Assembly: GCA_028622995.1 (NCBI GenBank) | Contig: JAJQJQ010000023.1 | Location: forward strand, 1,302,001 to 1,366,000 | DNA: 64,000 bases | Direction: 5' to 3' | Source: Panagrolaimus kolymaensis | Taxonomy: Eukaryota > Nematoda > Chromadorea > Rhabditida > Panagrolaimidae | Part shown: one piece after another, positions 35,594 to 47,108 of the stretch | Layout of the letters: every line of letters starts with the position of its first letter | Numbering within the stretch: position 1 is the stretch's first letter | Notes under the pieces: model-generated | What the model was told of the DNA's origin: nothing | The model's database searches: none | Seen by the model: only the letters and a program-made list of their open reading frames with translations | Position numbers and translations under genes: made by a program

Positions 35594-36386
35594 CAAGATA
35601 TAAGAAGGGGCCTGCCTACGGCAGTCCCCACACTTTACATTTATTCAATTTTACAATTTCACATCGGGCCCTTCGGGCCCTCATCTCATCTTCCAGCTTC
35701 CATCCCCTGCGGCAGCCCTCCCATTTTACATTAGTTCAATTCATATATAAAAATGGCCCTTCGGGCCACACAACCCAAACCCAGGTTCCTTTCACAATTT
35801 CTCCCTTTCATATTCAATTTCATTACTGCGATCAAGCACCACAGGCCCTTCGGGCCTCATCTTACATGTCCCTCATTTGCAGCTTCATCTTGCATCTCGT
35901 GGTCATCCTCATTGCCCACGGTTTACGATTTACCATTTCTCATTTTAATATTTTCATTAAACTTTCTTAAAGTCCATTCTCTCATTCCTCATATAAAAAA
36001 ACATTATCATTAAACACCCTCCAACACCTCCACACATACATAGATGCATCATTGCACAACCACCAAATTACACCAAATATGCATTCTTTCAAAATCACAG
36101 TAAACAATCACGCAACGAAATTCACCTTCAAAAAGCAAACGACAAAGAGCTCGCTTTCCTCCCTTTCATCAAACACAAAGAGAAACATTCGCGTTAAAAC
36201 TTTTTTCAATATGCAAATTTTCAAACCTCCATATCATATACATATCTCTTTAGCCGAAGCTCGAGACCCACATTTTCGGAATCAGCATCAAAAACTACAT
36301 CGGACAGTCCAAACACATTTAAAAAAAACAGGGAACAACCCACAGACAGACAGACAAACATAGTCAATTCAATTTATAAAGGTAGA
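35594..36386 (-). mobile_element. Non-autonomous Helitron unit 1 of tandem array (793 bp)
   Basis: Minus-strand unit running TCTACC (36386-36381) to CTTG (35597-35594). Near its 3' end is a 10-bp-stem hairpin (GGGGACTGCC / GGCAGGCCCC, loop GTA) 9 nt before CTTG. Internal GGCCC-TTC-GGGCC palindromes occur at about 35667, 35757 and 35847. It shares about 250 bp at the 5' end with the autonomous copy and has no transposase. Confidence 0.78.
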
Positions 36387-37194
36387 CAAGATATAAGAAG
36401 GGGCCTGCCTACGGCAGTCCCCACACTTTACATTTATTCAATTTTACAATTTTACATTTACACATCGGGCCCTTCGGGCCCTCATCTCGTCTTCCACCTT
36501 CCATCCCCTGCGGCAGCCCTCCCATTTTACATTAGTTCAATTCATATTTAAAAATGGCCCTTCGGGCCACACAACCCAAACCCAGGTTCCATTCCACAAT
36601 TTCTCCCTTTTAAATTCAATTTTCATTACTTTGATACATCAACAAAGGCCCTTCAGGCCTCATCTTACATGTGCCTCATATGCAGCTTCATTTTAGCACC
36701 TCGTAGTCATTCTCATTTTCCAGGGCTACGTTTTTTCATTTCTCATTTTAATATTTTCATTAAACTTTCTTAAAGTCCATTCTCTCATTCCTCATATAAA
36801 AAAACATTATCATTAAACATCCTCCAACACCTCCACACATACATGCATCTCTGCACCAGAACCAAATCCACCAAATAGGCAATCTTTCAAAAATCATAGT
36901 AAAAAATCATGCAACGAATTTTCTTCTTCAAAAAGCAAACGACAAAGAGCTCGCTTTCCTCCCTTTCATCAAACACAAAGAGAAACATTCGCGTTAAGAA
37001 TTTTTCCAATATGCAAATTTTAAAACCTCAATATCATATGCATATCTCTTTAGCCGAAGCTCGAGACCCACATTTTTGGAATCAGCGTCAAAAACTACAT
37101 CGGACTGTACAATCACATTTAAAAAAAACAGCGGACACCCCACATACAAACAAACAGACAAACAGACATAGTCAATTCAATTTATAAAGGTAGA
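36387..37194 (-). mobile_element. Non-autonomous Helitron unit 2 of tandem array (808 bp)
   Basis: Same structure as the neighbouring unit: TCTACC start (37194-37189), terminal hairpin and CTTG end (36390-36387) abutting the TCTACC of unit 1. The internal palindromes are conserved in place. Confidence 0.78.
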
Positions 37195-38003
37195 CAAGAT
37201 ATATGAAGGGGCCTGCCTACGGCAGTCCCCACACTTTACATTTATTCAATTTTACAATTTTACATTTACACATCGGGCCCTTCGAGCCCTCATCTCATCT
37301 TCCACCTTCCATCCCCTTCATTGAGGTCAACCAGCTGCTGCCCTCCCATTTTACATTTGTTCAATTCATATTTAAAAATGGCCCTTCGGGCCACGCAACC
37401 CATATCCAAGCTCCATCCCATACTTTCTCCCTTTCAAATTCAATTTCATTATTGCAATTAAGCACCACAGGCCCTTCGGGCCTCATCTTACAGGTCCCTA
37501 TGAACACATCGAGGTTCATCACCACATTCATTTTAAATTTTACTTAGGCCCTGCGGGCCTCATTTCCCATTTTCATCTTCCAAAATCGATCCTTATTTAA
37601 AAAATACACAAAAAAAACATTTTCATTAAACACTCTCCAACACCTCCAAATACCCAACACCTCCACACATACATGCATCTATGCACAACCACCAAATTAC
37701 ACCAAATATGCAATTTCAAATTACTGTAAAAAATCACGCAACGAAATTCACCTTCAAAAAGCAAACGACAAAGAGCTCCCTTTCATCAAACACAAAGAGA
37801 AACATTCGCGTTAAAACTTTTTTCAATATGCAAATTTTAAAACCTCCATTACATATGCATATCTCTCCACCCGAAGCTCGAGACCCACATATTTGGAATC
37901 AGCATACAAAACTGCATCGGACTGTCCAAACACATTTCAAAAAAACAGCGGACATCCCACAAACAAACAGACAAACATAGTCAATTCAATTTATAAAGGT
38001 AGA
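37195..38003 (-). mobile_element. Non-autonomous Helitron unit 3 of tandem array (809 bp)
   Basis: TCTACC start at 38003-37998 and CTTG end at 37198-37195, with the same hairpins. The middle differs slightly from the other units (about 37315-37570), with an additional GGCCCTGCGGGCC palindrome near 37547. Confidence 0.78.
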
Positions 38004-38808
38004 CAAGATATAAGAAGGGGCCTGCCTACGGCAGTCCCCACAACTAACATTTCAACACTTTTACAATTACACATAAGGCCCTTCGGGCCCTCATCTCTTC
38101 TTCCTGCTTCCATCCCCTGCGGAGAGGTTTACCTTCGGCATCCCTCCCAATTTTACATTAGATCATTTCAAATTTACAAAATGGCCCTTCGGGCCACACA
38201 ATCCATTCTCGGGTTCCATCCCATGCTTTCTCCCTTTCAAATTCAATTTCATTACTGCGATTAAGCACCACAGGCCCTTCGGACCTCATCTTACATATCC
38301 TTCATTTGCTGCTTCATTTTAGCACCTCGTAGTCATCCTCATTTCCTAGGGCTACGTTTTCCCATTTCTCATTTTAATATTTTCATTAAACTTTCTTAAA
38401 GTCCATCTTATCAATCATCATTAAAAAAAACATTTTCATTAAACACCCTCCAACACCACCACACACACATGCATGCATCTAAGCACCATCACCAAATCCA
38501 CCAAATATGCATTCTTTCAAAACTCACAATAAAAAAAATCACACAACGAAATTCACCTTCAAAACGCAAACGACAAAGAACTCGCTTTCTCCCTTTCATC
38601 AAACACAAAGAGAAACATTCGCGTTAAGAATTTTTTCAATATGCAAATCTTCAAACCTCAATATCATATGCATATCTCTTTACCCGAAGCTCGAAACCCA
38701 CATTTTTGGAATCAGCATCAAAAACTACATCAGACTGTACAATCACATTTTCAAAAAACAGCGGACAACCCACAGACAGACATAGTCAATTCAATTTACA
38801 AGGGTAGA
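38004..38808 (-). mobile_element. Non-autonomous Helitron unit 4, outer end of array (805 bp)
   Basis: Its TCTACC (38808-38803, minus strand) is preceded by host sequence ending in A, giving A^TC, the usual Helitron 5' insertion context. Its CTTG end (38007-38004) abuts unit 3. Confidence 0.78.
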
Positions 38809-39229
38809 TTAAAAGCTTTAATCATCACATCGAAGATCCATCATAGTTGTTTAACAAAATTTCATTAATCACGATCACGCAAAGCAAACAATAAACAATT
38901 ATATATATCCCGCGGAAAAGGCAAAATGTTCCTAATATTTATCAATAAGTTCAAACCTTTTTCTTCGACTGCTGCTTTAATGGTGAAATTCTAGTCACTT
39001 GAAAACTTTCTTTCAATCATCATCGCCTTCGTTATTACGTCATTATTTAATTCATCAACCTTTTCTTTTCTTCTTTATTTTTGCTTTCTTGCAATCAACT
39101 ATTTTTTGAGTTAAAAAACTTTTTTTTGAAAACAAGTGACACCGGTGGTTTTCTATTCCATTGGTTCATCTCTTGTTTTCTTCAAAAAACTTCATCAAAA
39201 TTATTCATTCACCTACTTCTCCTGGAGAT
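38809..39229. promoter_or_regulatory. Upstream region of mitofusin
   Basis: 421 bp between the Helitron array and the fzo-1 start codon; T-rich near 39060-39130. No defined motif seen. Confidence 0.35.
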
Positions 39230-41827
39230 ATGTCGGGTACCATACCTCATCATTTAAATGGTGGTGATGCAGGGCGTAAGTTTAAACAAAAAATTATCAT
39301 TCAAAAGTTAATGATGAAAGATTTCAGGAAAAACAAGCCGCGATGAACCATTGAAACGATTTACTGAAGCTAAAAATTCAATGAAAGATATTTACAATAG
39401 CTTAGAAGAATGTGTTCATAGTTTAGCTAAATTCTATGACGGTTTGTATCCATTTAATCTAAATTTTAAAGGATAATATTTTATTTTCATTAGATGGAGA
39501 TGAAACAGACAAATTTGTCCCTGATAAAGAAATCAATGAAGTCAAACGATTTCAAGATTCAATTGCAACAATTCAGCAAATGTTCAATCGGGATAAAATG
39601 AAGGTAGTTTTCTTTGGTCGAACAAGTAATGGAAAAAGTACGGTAATCAATGCTATGTTGCATCAAAAATTATTACCACAAGGAATTGGGCATACTACAA
39701 GCAGCTTTTTAAAAGGTTTGATATTTCATACAAATATCCTTTTATTGTTTATTTGGTTTATTTTTAGTCGAAGGTGGTTCAGAGAATGAAAAAATGTTAC
39801 AAATTGAAGGCAGTGATACGAAGCTTCCCATCTCGGATTTACAACGGCTTGGAAATGCTTTAAGTCAAGTTAATGGTTCTTCAACCAATCTTCAAAATGA
39901 TTCATTAGTTACGGTTCTTTACCCAAAAGCTAGCTCAAAATTGCTACAAAATGAGGTTGTCCTCGTTGATAGCCCTGGTGTTGATTTATCACCGGAATAT
40001 GATAATTGGATTGATAAACATTGTTTGGATGCTGATGTATTTGTACTTGTATGCAATTCTGAATCAACTTTAACCCAAGCTGTTAGTTTCTTTAATTCAC
40101 TCTTTTTGTGCCCCTTTCATTGTTATTATTCTTTCAGGAGAAAAACTTTTTCCTTCGAGTAAGTAAGAAACTTTCACGCCCAAATGTATTTATCCTAAAT
40201 AATCGCTGGGATGCAAGTTCGGCAGAAGATGATGAACAAATTCAACAAGTTCGTAATCAACATATGCAACGCTTTGTTCATTTCCTAGTTGATGAACTCA
40301 AATCATGCAGCGCTAACGAATGCAAAGATCGTGTCTTTTTTGTATCTGCTCGCGAAGTTCTTGAACAACGAATGAAAGAACGCGGTGATATCAAAAATGC
40401 TTATCAACAAGAAGGACACGCTCGCCGTCGATCAGAGTTCCTCAGTTTCGAATCAAATTTTGAACGCATTATTTCAAAAGCAGCTATTCGAACCAAATTT
40501 GAAGCTCATGATAGAAGAGCTCATGAAATTATAAATGACATGAAGGATAATCTTGATAATGTTACTAACCTTGCCAATCAAGAGAAACAACGCCTCAAGC
40601 TTGACTTCGAACTAAAGAATCGTGAATTTAATGATTGTCGAAAAAGATTTTCTGAGTTTGAACAAAAATATCGTGAACAACAACAACGAATTCGACAAGA
40701 AGTCCACCTCAAAGTATCAGCTGATTTTCATGTTGAAATTGAGCATCTTGAAGCTATCATTGATCGATTTAATGATGTTCAGGAATTTTCTGATGACCCT
40801 GATAAAATTGCTCGATACAAAGACGAATTGGCTCGTTGGGTTGATAAATGTGTTACTGAAGACCTTGAAGATAAATGCAGTGGAGCTTTAATGTCAAGAA
40901 TTTGGAGCCTTGAACAAGAACTTTATGGTAAAACTTTTTAAACAAAGGTTTAACGACTAATTATCAAATTTTTTAGAGAATGTAGCAGACATTATTGGGC
41001 AAGAATATGCTAAAAACCTCGAAACGGCTTGGAAATACAAGCATCCATTCAAGTTTACAATTACTGTAAACGTTCCCCAACTTGTCAATGATTTTACTGA
41101 AGATTTGGAATTTCGATTTAGTCTTGGACTTTCATCACTTCTTCGTCGCTTTGTTGCTTATAAAAGTGGACGACCAATTACTTCAATTCATAGAGATCAT
41201 TTCCGAGCTATTACAGTATGTCTAAAAAATATAATACTAAGTTTTTTTTACTTCCTCCTTTAGGATAACAATTATAATAATCCCCAATATGGTCACATGG
41301 CCCGACCAAATATGGATCCTCGATTTGCTGCGGGGAATGATGATGTAGTTCCAAGAATGATTCTAACTTATGCAACATCAATGGCAAATGGAGGTGTTGG
41401 AGTTATTATTGTCAGCTTTTTAGTTTATCAAAATGTTGGATGGAAACTCATCGTAGGTGGCGCATCAGTTTATGGAGGCCTTTATCTTCTTGAACGATTT
41501 CGATGGAATAACGCCGCAAAAGAGCAACATCTCAAAGATCAATTTCGAAGTCATCTTTCTCTCAAAATGAAGCAAGTTGGAAATGTTCATACTTCTCAAT
41601 GTGAAAAACAAGTCATCAATGAACTTGAAAATGTTCATAACGCTTTACGTGATGTTGTTGGTGGCGTTCATCAACAAATGAAGACAAATTTAGATACAAT
41701 TATGAAAAGTGTTAATCGGATTGAAGAATTTTTGAAAGGAATCGTTTCAATCAAAAACAAAACAATTTTCCTAAATACGAGCTTAGAATCCTTCGCAACA
41801 AAATTCTTAGCACCTGATTCTCCTTAA
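39230..41827 (+). CDS. fzo-1: Mitofusin, outer-membrane fusion GTPase
   Basis: Seven exons (39230-39275, 39328-39441, 39494-39715, 39768-40081, 40138-40927, 40977-41215, 41264-41827) encode 762 aa. The GTPase domain has the G1 loop GRTSNGKST (Lys101), the switch threonine in GHTTSSF, G3 DSPGVD and G4 NNRWD, with [12 protein letters not shown] between. A heptad-repeat region follows, then two close membrane segments (about 615-655, [11 protein letters not shown] and [15 protein letters not shown]) and a C-terminal coiled coil. This is the standard mitofusin layout. It tethers and fuses mitochondrial outer membranes. The start is supported by the family N-terminal helices after the first short exons; the first exon encodes only 15 residues. 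Confidence 0.96.
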
Positions 41828-42251
41828 AAATATGTATCTTCTTTTAATGTTAGGTTTATTATTGATTGAATGTTTAGTCTTTTTACATCATCATTTATTT
41901 GAAATAAAGATAATACTATAATAAACTTATTACACAAACACAGGTTTTCGCTTAATTTTTTTTAAAGCCCCTACTTCCTTGAACAATAAATAACCTCGCT
42001 AAAAAATGACGTTTGTTAAGTTCAAACTTTATAAAGCAATCCTTCATTAAAGTGACAAAAGATATTCGTTAATGACATAATCCCGCTGCTATTTCGAAGT
42101 AAGATTTAGAAAATGATTGTTACAAAAATCAAAGAAACATTTGTATAAATAAAAATTTTATTGAAACATTTATTTTAAAAAATAAATAAAGAAAATGATG
42201 TTACAATTAGTTTCACACAGGGACAATACATAGAACAAATAAATAAGAAAT
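41828..42251. other. Intergenic between convergent fzo-1 and rpn-9
   Basis: 424 bp with AATAAA-like signals in both directions (near 41900 for fzo-1 and near 42180 on the minus strand for rpn-9). No gene seen. Confidence 0.45.
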
Positions 42252-43574
42252 TTAGGTTTTCATTAAAATTTCTTTGGCATTTTCTCGAACCACAGCTTCC
42301 ATCTTTTCAACATCAACTTTCCAAGCTCCAACACGTTCAGACATTTGATAAACTTGTGCAGGAGATAATACACGAGGTTGAACCCATGTAATATGAACCA
42401 TTCGATTAACTTGATCAATTGAACCTTGAACGAGACCTTTGCTGAGAGCTTTCATAACCAAGGCTTCAACTTTGTTAACATCAACAAAAGCTTTGGTGGC
42501 TATTTCATTGAAAGAAATATGACGTTCTTTTGAGTTACGACCAAGAGCAATTTCCATTAAACATAGCAAGCGAATTTTTCCTTCAAGAGCTTCTTTGTTC
42601 TTTTTGATATCATTCCAAACACCCCATTTACTTTCATATTCACGGAATTTGTTGAGATCTCCACTATTGAAAGAATAAAGAACATCGACAAGCCAATGTT
42701 GGTCTGAGCCTTTAAGAGCATTGAGAATAGGATGAGCAAGAAGTTCTCCAAAGTTGTAAATATCTTCTCCAAGAAGGGCAGCGAAACCAAGCAACATTGC
42801 TTGAATATGCTTTTCTTCTTGAGTAAGTTTTTGAGCATCTTCACAACCAAGATAACGTAAAGCTTCACGATAATAGCCAGCATAATCTCCAATTTCTTTC
42901 AAATATGTAGCAGAAACTTTGTAAAATGGAGCATGAACAGGTGTAACACCAATGAGATCATCGACTTCTTTTTGAGTTTCTTCGATCATAGACTAAAAAT
43001 GAAAATATTAAATAAAGAAGAAAGCAATGGTAAAAGCTTACTCGGATTTGAGTTATGTCAACGCAACAACCATTGACATCTTTGTTAACAAGATGAAGTT
43101 CGATGAGGCCAGAAGTAGCTCGAATCGTAGCTTGCTTGTCTTTCTTGACGCTATTCTGGATCTTCTTTAGGAAATCAAAAGCACCTTGTTTGTCTGTAAA
43201 GGAAGGGTATATGAGTATTGGATCACAAAGAAAAGAAGCATACCTGTTTTAAAGATTTCACGAGCAACAGGCATAGCAATTTCAGTCAAGAACAAAAGAT
43301 TAATACGAAATTCAAGATCACGAATGACACTATCATAGAATTCTTTCAAGTTGACATTGTTGACGAAAGTCGCGTTGTACATTTGTTTGCGAAGTTCTTG
43401 AGTGAGTTGATGCCATAATCTAAACATAGATTTATTAAACATGGAAGAAGAACGTAAATTAAAGACTTACTTTTTAGAATACAAGCTTTCAAAATTTTGA
43501 AAGATTTGAGCTAGTTCAGGTGTTTTAGCTTCATTCTTTTTCTTGGAGAGGTAAAGTTCAACTTTATCAGCCAT
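42252..43574 (-). CDS. rpn-9: 26S proteasome lid subunit RPN9 (PSMD13)
   Basis: Four exons on the minus strand (43471-43574, 43244-43419, 43042-43193, 42252-42992) give 390 aa, near the human length. The N-terminal helical repeats include YLGCEDAQKLTQEEKHIQA and LGEDIYNFGELLAHPIL. The C-terminal PCI domain has the winged helix around ISFNEIATKAFVDVNKVEAL and MVHITWVQPRVLS. It is a scaffold subunit of the 19S lid; no catalytic role. The start MADKVELYL fits the family. Head-to-head with the coiled-coil gene on its right (278 bp apart). Confidence 0.96.
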
Positions 43575-43852
43575 CTTTTTGTTTGAGGAAATGATCAAAG
43601 AAAAAATGAAATCAAATAAATTTGACGGATAATGAAAAGGTTTATTTTTGACATTGAAAAATCATCAAAAATTCCGTGAAACAATTCAATCCTTTTTGCC
43701 AAAAATCTTTGAGGGAAATGGAAATTCAAATTCATCGCGCGTTTGTAAATTTTTTTTGATTGCTTTTTTTGAATCCAAAGTTTTTGATTGATTCAGATAT
43801 TTTTTTTTGTTGCTGTTATTACTTCAAAACTTTGCTATTACTCTATCTTGCA
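43575..43852. promoter_or_regulatory. Bidirectional promoter region, rpn-9 / coiled-coil gene
   Basis: 278 bp between divergent start codons; T-rich on the right side. No specific element recognised. Confidence 0.4.
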
Positions 43853-44741
43853 ATGCAAAAACGTTCTCATGATGTTACCCCAAGAGGCGTCCGTCCTCCA
43901 ATGAAGCTTTCAAGACGTGTACAATCTCCTGTTGCTGTTGAAGTTATCCGAACGGTAAGTCTTTTTCTTCTTTTTCTTCGTTGTTGTGTTAGTTTGATTA
44001 AATTATTAGCAAACGATTCAGTCTATGCTAGCGTTAAAAATGTGAATGTGGAAGTTTTATGAATTTATCATAAATATGAAAATGTTGATAGTAGTCGCAG
44101 CAATGGAATGAGCAAATTCGAATTATTTCTTTGACGTTGCATTCAAATTTTTTTATATTTTAGAATCCTGTGTTGAATTGCTCATTTGAAAATCCTACTC
44201 CTATTTCTAAAGAAAAACAAAAAAAGATCAATACGCTTGTTGGAGTCATGGAAAGAATCAAAAGTGAAATACCAGCTCATGAGAATTTTATTGCTCTATG
44301 TAAGAAATCCATTGAAGACTATAGTAGTCTAATAAAGGAAGAAGCTGAATTTACCAATGAGGTGTTGAAGTATGTTTATTTTCTTATTAATCATTTAATA
44401 TTACATTCATTTTCAGTGCTCAAAATGATCCATTCCAACTTGAAAATATTGAACCTTGTGTTCCAATTTTGGCTAAAGATGCTCTTGATAATTTTATTAA
44501 AACCAAATTTACAGTAAGTTTGATTTTCCATTAACCTTTTCACCATTTTAATTCACCCTTGTTTTAGGTAAAAGAATCGGATACAGAGCTTGAAGATGAG
44601 TTATATATGCTTACGAAGAAACATGAAAAGCTAGCTGATGTGAATGAATCTTTGAAACCTCAAATTGCTAAGCTTATTGAAGAATGCCGAAATGAAATTG
44701 AACATTGTGATAAGAAGCTTCAAATGGTGGAATATTTATAA
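43853..44741 (+). CDS. Small coiled-coil protein, function unknown
   Basis: Four exons (43853-43954, 44164-44369, 44417-44513, 44568-44741) join in frame to 192 aa. The basic N-terminus (MQKRSHDVTPRGVRPPMKLS) contains two TP or SP sites that could be phosphorylated. The rest is predicted helical, with charged heptads in KKINTLVGVMERIKSEI and LEDELYMLTKKHEKLADVN. No signal peptide, membrane segment or catalytic motif. The size and layout suggest a subunit of a larger nuclear or cytoskeletal complex, but I do not recognise the family. Strong splice sites and conserved phase support it as a real gene. Confidence 0.8.
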
Positions 44742-45521
44742 TCTCTTTTCTTCATCGTTTTTGATTAAGTGTGCACTTGTGATTCATAAGTCTTGTTTTC
44801 ATTCATTTAATTGTAACTGTTTAATTTTGTTTGTTTTACCGTTATGAAGTTCAAAACTTTTCCAATAAAACATTTTTTGATATCACTTTGTTTTTATTAT
44901 TTGGATGTGATACATCACCAAGCAATGATCTAAAATTATTTACATGTTTAAAATACTTTTTTAACCTATAAATAATCTTTGTAATCAACACCTATTATAA
45001 CAAGGTTAATTCTCCGCTTTTTTTTCTGTCTTGTTTACTCTAAATCAATTAAAAACTTTGCAAACACTTTGACCTTCCGTTGCTTTTTTTTTTTTTGCGC
45101 GTCGTGCAATAACAACAACGTTAGTGCCTCTTCACCATTGCCTGGCTCTTTCTCTTTACTCCTTCATTTCTTTCCTTTTCCTATCAATCGATCATTCTTT
45201 CTGTGTCCATTTTCTTCTTTGCCACACAAGTATGAATGTGTTATGGTGAGTAATCGGTGCTGCTGCTGTTGTTGCTATTTCTTTCTTTCCACTCTCCAAA
45301 GTTTTTAAAGGAGAACAAAAAAATGATGATTTAAATTAGCTTCAATTGTTTTTGTTCATTTTCTTTGTAACTAATAATCCCCATTTGTTTATTTTTTTCC
45401 GCGAAACCAATAAACTTTAAAAATAATTTGATCAATGCTTAAGGAATACTTTCCAAGTTTAGGATTTATTGAAGTACTTCTTCTCTTTGGCTTGTTTTAA
45501 AAGCTTGACACGCACAAAAAA
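44742..45521. other. Intergenic, coiled-coil gene to WWOX-like gene
   Basis: 780 bp. A poly-A signal AATAAA is at about 44863. T-rich and C/T-rich stretches at 45060-45230, with a short CTG/GTT run near 45255. TTTTAAAAG near 45503 may serve as a trans-splice acceptor for the next gene. Confidence 0.4.
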
Positions 45522-46828
45522 ATGTCAACACATGAAGTAACTACTCCCGCTGCGAATGAAAAAGTTGCAGCTGAAATTGCTCCATCTCCACTACCACCGG
45601 TTGGAGTAGCTGGCGATGTTTCACCTGAAAATCTTCAAAAAGATGAACCTGTTTATCATAGAAAATATAATTCACGTACCAATGCTTTAACCATTGTTGA
45701 TGGACTTAATTTAGCTGGAAAAACCATTCTCATCACTGGAACAACATCGGGAATTGGAATTGAAACTGCAAGAACATTGGCTTTGAAAGGTTTACTTTTT
45801 TTTTAACCAAATTTTGTAAGCTAGATTGAAGTTTTAGGCGCCCATGTTGTTATGGCAAATCGTAATATCGTTCAATCCGAACAACTTAGAGATAAAATTT
45901 ATGCTGAATACACTGATGTAAGCTTTAACTTCATTAGAATATCAAATATTCATAATTTTTTAGCCCACAAAGCGAAACAACATCGATCTTGTTCATATGG
46001 ATTTAAGCTCATTGCAATCGGTTCAAGCTGCAGCAAAGGAATTCATTTCTAAAGGATGGCCATTGCATGTTTTAATTCTTAATGCTGGAATTTATAATAG
46101 CACAACCAAAACTACCATTGATGGATATGAAACAACTTTTGGAGTAAATCATTTGGGTCATTTTTATCTTACCTACTTACTTCTTGAAAAATTACGTGAA
46201 AATTCACCCAGTCGTGTTATCGTTGTTTCTTCACATTCTCATGCTCATTCAAGAGTAAGCTATTGTTGGATGATAGGAGAAATACGTTATTGATTTTTAG
46301 ATTAATCCACAATTACCTCTTGATGAAAAACTCAACAAACTCATTCCTGATCCAACAAATAACGAGTTTAGTTACAGCCTTTATGCATATTCAAAGCTTT
46401 GTAATGTCCTCTTTGCATTTAAATTACATCGCGAAGAACATAAAAATGGTATCAACGTTTATGTCCTTCATCCAGGAACTATGATTGGAACAAGTATGAA
46501 TCCCTTTAAACTCTATTGAAGGTAATTAATAATTAACGCCTTTGTATTTTTAGGCCTTTCCCGAACTTATGGATTCCTTTCAAAAATTGGAAATATTCTT
46601 TCTAAACCATTTACTAAAACTCTTCAACAAGGTGCTGCCACAACTGTATATTGTGCAGTTTCACCCGATGTTGAAAATGATTCAGGAAAATATTATGAAA
46701 GTTGTTGGGATGATGAAAAGGCTCTTCAAACTGCTCTCGCTCATGATGAAGCCCTTCAAGATGCATTATGGAATCGTTCTGCCGAATTTATCCAAAAGTT
46801 TGAAGAATCACGTCCATCTTCATCTTAA
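45522..46828 (+). CDS. WWOX-type short-chain dehydrogenase/reductase (no WW domains)
   Basis: Five exons (45522-45789, 45838-45917, 45964-46254, 46301-46493, 46554-46828) give 368 aa. After a Pro/Ala-rich N-terminus of about 60 residues comes a classical SDR domain: cofactor loop TGTTSGIG, acidic or Asn residues after AHVVMANRN, the NAG block LILNAGIY, the catalytic Ser in VIVVSSHSH and the YxxxK pair in YAYSKLCN. ETTFGVNHLGHFYL and PFTKTLQQGAATTVYCAVSP are close to the WWOX oxidoreductase domain. The two N-terminal WW domains of animal WWOX are absent. NAD(P)-dependent oxidoreductase, substrate unknown; probably cytosolic or mitochondrial. Confidence 0.88.
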
Positions 46829-46920
46829 GATTAGTATTTATTTCCTTATTTATTCAAATCAGGCTAAAATAACTATTTATTATTATTGACTTTTATTTAT
46901 ATTATTTACTTGTATGTTTT

Positions 46921-46975
46921 ACTTTTGAGAAAGGTTTTAGTTTTTGAAAGAAAAAACTAAAACTTACTCAAAAGT
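46921..46975. repeat. Near-perfect hairpin between convergent genes
   Basis: The left arm ACTTTTGAGAAAGGTTTTAG pairs with the right arm CTAAAACTTACTCAAAAGT; stem about 24 bp with one or two defects, loop about 5 nt. It lies about 90 bp after the dehydrogenase stop and 130 bp before the GILT stop. Confidence 0.7.
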
Positions 46976-47108
46976 TAACAAATGTTTTTATTGTTGCAAG
47001 GATTACTCACAAAATTTATTATTAATTAATTGAAAATTATTTATTTGACAAAATAATAAAAATTTATTTAATAAAAAAAAGTGATAAGAAAAATTTAATA
47101 ACGGCTTT

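Noticed and set aside
36381..38808. Treating the 800-bp tandem repeat as ordinary satellite DNA
   Set aside because: Only four copies, Helitron-like ends at every junction, and direct continuity with an autonomous element fit a transposon array better.
36052..38868. About 100-residue open frames repeated in the four array units on the plus strand
   Set aside because: They lie antisense to the Helitron, change many amino acids between copies, and the frame is shifted in unit 4 (38507 versus 38641), so they look like repeat by-products and not genes.
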